A stretch of 10,816 bases of DNA from Christensenella sp. UBA3798 (GTDB lineage Bacteria > Bacillota > Clostridia > Christensenellales > CAG-1252): the NCBI GenBank assembly GCA_002368735.1, contig DFEQ01000078.1, positions 1 through 10,816 on the forward strand. Direction: 5' to 3'. The notes under the pieces were generated by a model, which made no database searches, was not told where the DNA came from, and was given only the letters and a program-made list of their open reading frames with translations. The position numbers and the translations under genes are program-made. Shown one piece after another: positions 1 through 6,600 of this stretch (the first letter of the stretch is position 1; every line of letters starts with the position of its first letter).

Positions 1-77
1 AGCAATGGCACTCCATCGTGGACTTTAACTGGTCGTCCTGCTTCACCCTGCTCTTTATCCAAAGAGAGTTCTATTGA
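1..77 (+). CDS. 3' end of an unidentified upstream gene (partial)
   Basis: Reading from base 3, the sequence encodes about 24 residues ending with TGA at 75-77. The peptide is rich in aromatic and hydrophobic residues (it includes IVDFNWSSCFTLLFIQ) and looks like the C-terminus of a folded protein. Frame 1 is also open to a TGA at 97-99, but its peptide is Ser/Pro-rich and less convincing. Frame 2 closes almost at once. The stop is followed within two bases by a hairpin and T-run that fit a gene end. The fragment is too short to assign a family. It may form a locus with the glycosidase-like gene that starts 69 bases further on, but that is only proximity. Confidence 0.45.
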   Translation, partial: QWHSIVDFNWSSCFTLLFIQREFY

Positions 78-78
78 T

Positions 79-106
79 AGTCATCATCTGAGATCCTGAC
101 TTTTTT
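79..106 (+). terminator. Weak intrinsic terminator-like hairpin after the upstream gene
   Basis: AGTCA at 79-83 pairs with TGACT at 97-101. Inside it ATC (86-88) can pair with GAT (92-94) across a TGA triloop, leaving a 2x2 internal loop. Six T residues follow at 101-106, the first of which is in the stem. The stem is AT-rich and interrupted, so termination is probably partial, and read-through into the next gene is possible. Confidence 0.4.
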
Positions 107-134
107 CGGCAACAGAGAGGAGATACCTCTTGAC

Positions 135-142
135 AAGGAAAG
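135..142 (+). promoter_or_regulatory. Ribosome binding site of the DUF4832-like fusion gene
   Basis: AAGGAAAG lies 4-11 bases before the ATG at 147, a normal Shine-Dalgarno match and spacing, and it supports that start. A small hairpin (AGAGG 116-120 with CCTCT 126-130, loop AGATA) ends four bases upstream of the site. It could modestly affect initiation, but its stem is only five base pairs. No convincing promoter was seen between 78 and 134. Confidence 0.75.
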
Positions 143-146
143 AAAA

Positions 147-2411
147 ATGAGCGAAGAAAACATCCGAAAAGTGCATTTTTCTCCCTTGGAAAAAGCCGTC
201 CCCAATCCTTATATAGGCTTTACAAGTTATCAGCGGTTCCGCGGGGAGCCACTTTTTGCGGACATCGTCGTGCGCCCCGAGGGCAATATGACCGAGACCG
301 AGCGCACGGAGTGCTACCCCGTCAGCAGTGAAGCGGCTCTCCTGAAAGAGGGCGAGAGCGGCTTTTATCCCGACACCCAAGTGGCGTATATCCGCATTCT
401 GTGGAAGGACTTTGAGCCGCAGCGAAAGCAATACCACTTTGATCTGATCGCAGGCATCCTGCAAAAGGCTAAAGAGCACAAGGAGACCGTGATGCTCCGC
501 TTGATGCCGCACAGCACCCGCGCGAGCGACGACGTGCCGGAATGGCTGAAAAGAGTGATCCCCTGCCCCGAACGTCCGGAGGGGAAAAGAGTCAAAGATT
601 CTCCCTTGGACTCCCTATGGCTCCGCTATTTCGGCGAGGCGATCGAAGCGCTCGGAAACGCTTTTGACGGCGACCCGACCTTGGACGTCGTGGACGTATC
701 CATCACGGGCGCTTGGGGCGAAGGTCACCGCGTGGCGGACTACCCCAAGGAGACGCTCTGTGCCCTTGCGGACAGCTATGCCCGCGCCTTCCCGAACACT
801 AGGCTGATCGGTCAGGTAGCCGCGCCGTGGCTGTGTAACTATCTGAACGACATCCACCCCTGCGGCTGGCGAGGCGACGGCACGGGGGAACCTAAGCACA
901 TGAACCTCATCTATCCCGCCGCGGCGGATGCTATGCCAGACCTGTGGAAGAAGGCGCCTATATCCTTTGAGTCCTATTGGTGGCTCGGCGAGTGGGAGCG
1001 CCACGGATGGGACATTGATGAGATCATCGAAAAGACCCTGTCTTGGCATATCAGCACTTTCAACGGCAAGTCCTTCCCCATCCCCGAAAGGTGGCGCGGA
1101 AAGATTGAGTATTGGCTATCCAAGATGGGCTATCACTTCGTCCTCTCCGAGGCGGCTTATCCCTCAAAAATCGCGGCAGGCGAAAGCACGCGCATTACCC
1201 TCATAGTATTGAACCGCGGCGTTGCGCCCATCTATAACGAGCTCCCCCTCCGCCTCACTCTGCGCGGCGCAGGGGGAGAATATCTATTTGATACGAGCGT
1301 TGACGTAAGAGAATGGCTCCCCGGAGAGCACACGGTCACTTTTGAGATAGCCCTTCCCTACAAGATGAAGGCGGGAAAGTACGAAGCCGCCATCACCCTC
1401 TCGGGGGAGGATACCCCCGTCGTCAGATGGGAGAACGAAGAGGCGGAAGGAGCATTCCTCCCCATCGGAAGCATCGAGATCGCGGAAGCAACAAATAACT
1501 TTTTCGTTGAAACGCGCAAACAGTACCTTTGCACCTTCCTCCACGAGTTCGGCTACTCTACCGAGGCAGTAACCGCCCTGACCGACGCTTTTGACGCCAT
1601 CTTTGGCCGTGCGGAAGGGGTGCGCCTCTACGAGGACATCCGCGCGCACTTCATAAAGGCGCCCGACGATAGATACACCTATTTGATCGAAGCGTCGGAC
1701 AAGATCGCCGAGACGTGCCGCCTCAGCCCCTGCACCGTATATCTCGTCGTTCTGATGCTCCTGAGTGACAGCAGCAAAGTCGTCTATGCCGAACGTGGCG
1801 TTTCGGAGGAGATGTGGCGGAACAATATGCGCGACCTGAAATTCAATGCCGACAATTGCTTCCTCGTAAAGGGGATCTACGGCGTGATCGGCTCTCCCCG
1901 CTGGTACGAGCGCTTCCTCGCCGCTACCCGCTTCACATTTGGCAAATTGCAGTTTGAGACGGGATGCCTCGGCAGGGAGTACGAGAAGGACGGACTCATA
2001 CTATCGCCCGACGAGACGGTGATCTATATCCATATCCCCCGCACGGGCGAAAGCCTCTACCCTGCAGACGTGGACGCCGCCTGCCGCGCGGCGTGCGACT
2101 ATTATCGCACGAAGTTCGGACTGACCAAGATCGTCTTCGCCTGCCACTCTTGGCTCCTGTATCCGGAGAACAAACGCATCCTCTCCGAGACCTCCAATCT
2201 CTATTCCTTTATATCGCGTTTCGACATCGTGGACGTGGAGGAGGACACAACGCACAAGGAGCTTTGGCGGCTATTTGACATGGATTACACGGGGGATGCG
2301 GACGCCTTGCCGCAAGACACATCCCTCCGCCGCGCCTACGTAAAAAGGCTAAAGGAGAATAAGCCTCTCGGTCTTGCCCTTGGCGTATGGCTCTATAAAG
2401 TATCGGAATAA
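147..2411 (+). CDS. DUF4832-type glycoside-hydrolase-like protein fused to an acyltransferase-like domain
   Basis: The 754-residue product has no signal peptide or membrane segment and should be cytoplasmic. Residues ~18-330 look like the TIM-barrel part of DUF4832-type putative glycosidases: NPYIGF near 20, YIRILWKDFEPQRKQYHFD at 81-99, DVPEWLK at 129-135, ITGAWGEGH at 186-194, SFESYWW at 273-279 and SWHISTFNGKS at 299-309. Glu192 and Glu275 are the obvious candidate catalytic acids by position (inference). Residues ~330-447 fit the C-terminal beta-sandwich (RGVAPIYNELPL, REWLPGEH, GKYEAAITL). Residues ~455-754 resemble the separate acyltransferase-like family with NAT_N and GNAT_C domains: RFTFGKLQFE at 595-604, IYIHIPRTG at 626-634, CHSWLLYPENK at 666-676, SNLYSF, LPQDTSLRRA at 721-730. 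The start is supported by the AAGGA site. The substrate is unknown. A role in breaking down or remodelling a modified, perhaps acylated, saccharide inside the cell is a guess from the domain pairing. I am confident in the two family resemblances but not in any activity. Confidence 0.8.
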   Translation: MSEENIRKVHFSPLEKAVPNPYIGFTSYQRFRGEPLFADIVVRPEGNMTETERTECYPVSSEAALLKEGESGFYPDTQVAYIRILWKDFEPQRKQYHFDLIAGILQKAKEHKETVMLRLMPHSTRASDDVPEWLKRVIPCPERPEGKRVKDSPLDSLWLRYFGEAIEALGNAFDGDPTLDVVDVSITGAWGEGHRVADYPKETLCALADSYARAFPNTRLIGQVAAPWLCNYLNDIHPCGWRGDGTGEPKHMNLIYPAAADAMPDLWKKAPISFESYWWLGEWERHGWDIDEIIEKTLSWHISTFNGKSFPIPERWRGKIEYWLSKMGYHFVLSEAAYPSKIAAGESTRITLIVLNRGVAPIYNELPLRLTLRGAGGEYLFDTSVDVREWLPGEHTVTFEIALPYKMKAGKYEAAITLSGEDTPVVRWENEEAEGAFLPIGSIEIAEATNNFFVETRKQYLCTFLHEFGYSTEAVTALTDAFDAIFGRAEGVRLYEDIRAHFIKAPDDRYTYLIEASDKIAETCRLSPCTVYLVVLMLLSDSSKVVYAERGVSEEMWRNNMRDLKFNADNCFLVKGIYGVIGSPRWYERFLAATRFTFGKLQFETGCLGREYEKDGLILSPDETVIYIHIPRTGESLYPADVDAACRAACDYYRTKFGLTKIVFACHSWLLYPENKRILSETSNLYSFISRFDIVDVEEDTTHKELWRLFDMDYTGDADALPQDTSLRRAYVKRLKENKPLGLALGVWLYKVSE

Positions 2412-2418
2412 TAAAAAC

Positions 2419-2443
2419 GGCTCGGGTGATGTCGAGCCTTTTT
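2419..2443 (+). terminator. Rho-independent terminator of the DUF4832-like fusion gene
   Basis: GGCTCG (2419-2424) pairs perfectly with CGAGCC (2433-2438) over an eight-base loop, followed by five T residues (2439-2443). It starts eight bases after the TAA stop, so the fusion gene and the next gene are probably separate transcription units. Confidence 0.8.
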
Positions 2444-2472
2444 GGTGGTTTTCTTTCCGGGAAAAAGCCGCC
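2444..2472. other. Intergenic inverted repeat of unknown role
   Basis: GGTGGTTTT (2444-2452) can pair with AAAAGCCGCC-side bases 2464-2472 in nine consecutive pairs, two of them G-T wobbles, around a loop of about eleven bases. It sits immediately after the terminator T-run and about 40 bases before the promoter of the next gene. It has no T-run of its own on the plus strand. It may be part of a longer 3' structure or be chance. Confidence 0.25.
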
Positions 2473-2512
2473 TAACGGCGCGCCGCCCACGTTGCTTTTT
2501 AGAAGAGAACGT

Positions 2513-2541
2513 TTGCCTTTTTCGCCCTGCGGTATTATAAT
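2513..2541 (+). promoter_or_regulatory. Sigma-70/sigma-A type promoter for the YgjV-like gene
   Basis: A perfect -10 box TATAAT lies at 2536-2541, and TTGCCT (four of six matches to TTGACA) lies at 2513-2518 with 17 bases between them. The -10 box is 24 bases before the ATG at 2566, leaving a short leader with the ribosome binding site. The upstream terminator makes a dedicated promoter here expected. Confidence 0.7.
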
Positions 2542-2553
2542 TGAAGCCGTTTA

Positions 2554-2559
2554 CGAGGG
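2554..2559 (+). promoter_or_regulatory. Ribosome binding site of the YgjV-like gene
   Basis: GAGGGA ends six bases before the ATG at 2566, good spacing for a Shine-Dalgarno sequence, and it decides this start over other upstream frames. Confidence 0.7.
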
Positions 2560-2565
2560 AAAAGC

Positions 2566-3177
2566 ATGGACGATACCGTTTTGCTCATCGCGAATATCAT
2601 CACCTTCGTGGGTTCCACCATCGCCACGGTCGCCGCTCTATTTAAAGCCAAGCGCCGCGTCCTTCTTTGTCAATCGGTCAATCACGTATTGGAAATCGTC
2701 GCGCAAGGGATGTCCAAGGCATACAGCGGCATGGTGCAGGAAATCATCACCCTCATATATAACGTGGTGGTTTTATTCGTAAAAAGCACCAAAAAAGCGC
2801 CCAAGATCATCGTCAGCGTGCTCTGTTTAGTGGCGGGACTCGTCCTAGGCGTGGTCATCAACGTGCTTTACAGCGACAACGTGTGGTACGGTTACCTGCC
2901 CATCGCCGCCGCCGCTATCTATACCGTTTTTGTCATCATTGCCTTCTTGACGGATAAGGACGAGGTCAAGGGCGACCTTCTGTTAAAAATAGGACTCTTG
3001 ATAAACGTGGCGTGCTGGAGCGTGTACGGCTGGTTCGTAAGGCTGTACCCCGTCATGGGCTTCAATGCCGTCGCATTCGTCTTCGCCGCGATATCCGTCG
3101 TACGCATCGCCCTCACGATGAAGCGCCGCAAGGAGAGCGCTCCGCCCCCTTCGGAAGAGCTTCCGCAAGGAGAATAA
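2566..3177 (+). CDS. YgjV-family-like multi-pass membrane protein
   Basis: This 203-residue protein is mostly hydrophobic, with about six membrane-spanning stretches near residues 4-26, 54-72, 80-101, 108-128, 139-158 and 163-184. An amphipathic stretch lies near 31-50 (RVLLCQSVNHVLEIVAQGM). The pattern of a basic residue pair after the first helix, a Gly-containing MVQEIITLIYN helix, a central LPI segment, a W-x-x-Y near 151-154 and a final helix ending in VVRIAL fits the YgjV family of small bacterial inner-membrane proteins. This is judged by topology and short motifs, not by a search. No function is established for that family that I can state. The C-terminus (185-203) is basic then Pro/Glu-rich, probably a cytoplasmic tail. 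The gene has its own promoter and terminator and converges on the giant surface-protein gene, so it is monocistronic. Confidence 0.6.
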   Translation: MDDTVLLIANIITFVGSTIATVAALFKAKRRVLLCQSVNHVLEIVAQGMSKAYSGMVQEIITLIYNVVVLFVKSTKKAPKIIVSVLCLVAGLVLGVVINVLYSDNVWYGYLPIAAAAIYTVFVIIAFLTDKDEVKGDLLLKIGLLINVACWSVYGWFVRLYPVMGFNAVAFVFAAISVVRIALTMKRRKESAPPPSEELPQGE

Positions 3178-3194
3178 AGTAGGTTATAAATAGA

Positions 3195-3226
3195 AGATGG
3201 CAAGGTCATCCCTTGCCATCTATTTT
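3195..3226. terminator. Bidirectional terminator between convergent genes
   Basis: GATGGCAAGG (3196-3205) pairs perfectly with CCTTGCCATC (3211-3220), extended by A3195-T3221 to eleven base pairs over a five-base loop. On the plus strand it is followed by TATTTTATT, serving the YgjV-like gene that stops 18 bases upstream. On the minus strand it is followed by a T-rich tract (TTCTATTTAT), serving the giant gene whose stop lies about 60 bases away. This is the strongest hairpin seen in the window. Confidence 0.85.
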
Positions 3227-3279
3227 ATTGTTTGCACTTTCTAAGTAGCGCCCTATATCGCACAAGGCTCGTGGGCTTT

Positions 3280-3679
3280 TTATTCCGCCTTGTCTCCCCT
3301 ATCGTCGTCTGCGGGGGCGTCCTCTTTCGCCTCCTCGGCAGGGGCGTCCTCGCCCTTCTCTTCCAAAGCGTCCTTTGCCTCGGCCTTTTCCAATAGTTGC
3401 TCGTACATCTTCTTATACTTGTGGTTTTGGATGAGCCTCCACACGATGAGCGCAAGGAGGATGATGTCGAGGACAAAGAGGACGATATTGATGGTCAAGC
3501 AAGCCACCGAGCTAAGCCCCATAAAGAGCATTGCGGACATCGAGGATCCCTTCTCCTGTCTCTCCTTCTCTTCCTCATACTTCTTCTTATACTTCTTGCC
3601 TATCATGAAGAGGATGATAAAGAGGATCGCTTCCACGATAAAGACAGCAAGCAATATCCACAGCCAGAGGCACTTGCAA
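3280..3679 (-). other. C-terminal membrane anchor with acidic tail
   Basis: Residues 2376-2507. A C-K-C motif (2376, 2378) precedes hydrophobic segment one (~2379-2402), then K-rich KKYKKKYEEEKE. Segment two (~2422-2458) is 36 residues long and followed by HKYKKMYEQLLEK. The tail to 2507 is charged and acidic, with EDAPA repeated twice. Each hydrophobic segment carries an acidic residue in its core (Glu2391 in FIVEAIL, Asp2446 in FVLDIIL). There is no LPXTG sortase signal. Whether segment two crosses once or twice is unclear, so the side on which the tail lies is unsettled. Confidence 0.7.
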
Positions 3680-6600
3680 GTGCTCTCCTCCTCCGTAATG
3701 CGGAGGACCGCGGTCATCGGGGCGATCTGCTCGTAGTTCACGTCGCATACGAAGTACACCGTGACGGTATACTCGCCGACGTCCACCTGTCCGTTGTTCT
3801 CGTAGTTGACGGTGACGCCCTCGGGAAGCCCTTCCACGAGAATGCTGTGCACTTCGCCGTCGTAGAGCACGGTGAGGTCCTCAAAGCGGAGAGCGCTCGT
3901 ATCGTACTTTGCCTTGGCGATGGTCATCTGCGCGCCCGCTTCCACGCCCTTGTACTCGGTAGTCTCCTCGACCACAGCCTTGACGTTATATGTGCCCGCC
4001 TTGGTGGGAAGGGTCGTCACCCACTCGCCGTTCACCTGATAATAGATGGTCGGGGTGCCGTAGGTGGAGGTGGCGGTCGCGGGCTTCGGCGTATCGCCGT
4101 AGGTCCAGTCGTGGACGTCGAAGGTCTCGATCTTATTGTCCGCGCCGATAGAGACGCCGCTGACGCACAGACCGTAGGTGGTGGAGAAAGACTTGGTACG
4201 TACGACGACGTAGGGGACGCCGTCCTTTTCGGTAACGTAGAAGCACTCTTCCTCCGAGGCAAGTGCGACGTCCTCGGTCAACTTGGTCATGAAGCTGACC
4301 GCGGAGCCGTCCCTCTTTGCCACGAGGACGTTGTCCACGCTGCCGTGCACCGACGCGAGCGCCGCATAGATATCCTCCGTGATGGGGAAGGTGATGTCGA
4401 CAAGCACGTCGGAAGTGGTGATATAGTCGGGGTCGAGAGAGGTCTCGCCGCCGTTCTCGTCGACGACGGTGACGGTCTTGATCAGCCGGATATCCGAGAG
4501 GTCAACGACGGTATTATTGCTCGCCTCGATGAGCTCGGTCATCTCCTGCACGACGGTGGCGTCGGTTTCGTTGATGACGGAGAGCACGACGGTGATCTCG
4601 GCGACGTCGCCCTCCTGCCCCGCGGTGACGATCTGCGCTTTATCCTCTTCGGGAACGGTATTTTCGAGGTTCTCGACCGAAACGTTCTTGCTGTCTTCGT
4701 CGTTGACCTCGGTGTTGAAGCGCTTCTCGCTCATCTTGACGGGGACGGTCTTCTCCGCCTGCCCGAGCACGGTGCCCGTCGTATAGGTGACGGTGATGCC
4801 GTCGGTGTAGGTGACGACGATGGAGTAGTTGCCGTATTCGAGGCCATCAAAGGACACGGTGCCGCTCTCGTCCGTGGTCAAGGTGCCGATGGTGTCATTG
4901 CCCTGCTTGAGCTCGACGACGCAGCCTTCAAAGTTCTGATCATCCACGTCGCTGACCGCCACGGTGATCTGCCCCACGCTCCTCCACAGTGCGGTGAATA
5001 AGCGATCGGCGTCGCGCATCACGAAGGGGGTGTAGCCGTTCTCGCCGAAAACGAGCGAGATGGACGCTTCCGCATCCCACCATTTGAGGAACACGGCGCC
5101 CTCCTTGGTCGGGACGGCGGGAATGAGCGAAGTGACGACGTCATTCGGGAGCACGTAATAGGTGACGATGTCCTCTGCCGCATCGCCGCTGATAAAGGTC
5201 AAGGTGGGCTTGGCTTTTTGTCGGCGATCGACGTAGGGCTTTTCATAGAAATACACAGTAGCGACGTAGTCGAAGGTATCCACGCCCGTATCCTCCGGCG
5301 TGACGACGGCGTCCAACTCTATCTTGAGGTGCTCCGCCCCTTCGTCGATGCAGGGGAAGGTAGCTTTGACGACGGGATAGCCGTCCTCGCCCACAGACCA
5401 CGCCCAGATAGGCTCGCCGTAGTTGTGATAGATCGCCTTCAGGACGACCTCTTTGATATCGGTGTACGGGTGGTCCAAGGTGACGGTGGCGGTATATTTC
5501 CTGAGGCCGTTCGCCTTGCCCGGCGGGGTGACCTCGACGGTGAGGTCCGCCTTGACGCGCTCCGCGTGGTCACAGCGAGTGCAGGTGACGTTCGCATAGA
5601 CCTCGGAGTAGCTGTCCGCGCCGTCCACAGTCTCGGGAGTGCCCCAATCGAAGGCGACCTCATAGAGGTGCCCGAGCGGGTCGCCTACCTCGTAGACCTC
5701 CGTGCCCACCTCGCCGCAATCGCAGACGAAGTAATAGGTGGCGCTGTGCGTGCAATCGGCGTCCGCCGCCTTATACTCCGCAAGCGCATACTTATTCTTG
5801 AAATCGTGCTCGATGGTGAATGGGTAGAGGAGATCCTCGCTCGAATCCGCCTCGGGCGCGTTGTCCCATACGTAGTTGTCGGTGTCGTTCAAGGAAATGA
5901 CGACGTTCGTGGTGCCGTGCTCCGACTTGCTCGCGCCCGATACGATATAGTAGGGGCTGGGCGCGACAGTATAGGTCTGCACGCTGCCGTTGCAGTAAAA
6001 CTTTGTCGTATCCTTCGCGGGCTTTGCGACCTTTGCGGGAGCGATAATAAAGGCGAAGTTTATCGCGTCACTCGACTCTGTGCCCTTCCAACGATAGTTG
6101 GCGGGAACCTTCAAGGAAACGACGACGTTCATACTGCCCGCCCTCGTCATGGTCTTTGCGCCGACAGTGTAGAGAGCCTCGTCCCCTGCCGTAGCGAAGG
6201 CGTAGGTTTGCTCCGCGCCGTTATAGACGTAATTTAGTGTGCTCGCCGTGGGGGCGGTGACTTCCGCCTTGGCGATATTGAAGGGGAAGACGACGTCCTC
6301 GACCATCTCCTCCGTATCCTTCCAATAGGTATCCGCCTTATTCTTCAAACTAACGGTCACGTCCTGACTGCCTGCGTCGGTGCGGGTGGTATTGTCGACG
6401 GTGAACCAAGCGCTGTCGCCCGCGACCTTGAAGGTATAGGTCTTTACAGTGCCGTCGTAGACGTACGCCGTTTCGTCCGCGGTAGGCGCGGTAACGGCGA
6501 GCTTCGCGACGGTGAAGTGGAAGACGAGGGGCTCGGAATCACCCTCCGCCCAACGATAGTCCTCGGCGTCAATGAGGGTAACGGTCAAGTCGGTGGTGCC

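Noticed and set aside
130..135. TTGACA resembling a -35 box before the fusion gene
   Set aside because: A -10 box 17 bases downstream would fall inside the coding sequence; the bases overlap the ribosome binding site and are explained by it.
615..1049. Minus-strand open frames inside the fusion gene (84-512, 615-1049, 1284-1649)
   Set aside because: They are antisense shadows of a gene with recognisable domains and have no ribosome binding sites or plausible products.
2462..2484. Minus-strand hairpin GCCG-CGGC followed by TTTTT, resembling a minus-strand terminator
   Set aside because: The stem is only four base pairs and no minus-strand gene ends here; the bases are better explained by the larger inverted repeat 2444-2472 or by chance.
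2426..2782. Plus-strand 118-codon open frame overlapping the start of the YgjV-like gene
   Set aside because: It begins inside the terminator loop region, has no ribosome binding site, overlaps the better-supported gene, and its product is Ser/Pro/Arg-rich without recognisable features.
3280..3679. Sortase signal at the C-terminus of the giant protein
   Set aside because: No LPXTG-like motif precedes the hydrophobic segment, a second hydrophobic segment and a ~50-residue charged tail follow, and that is not the layout of a sortase substrate.
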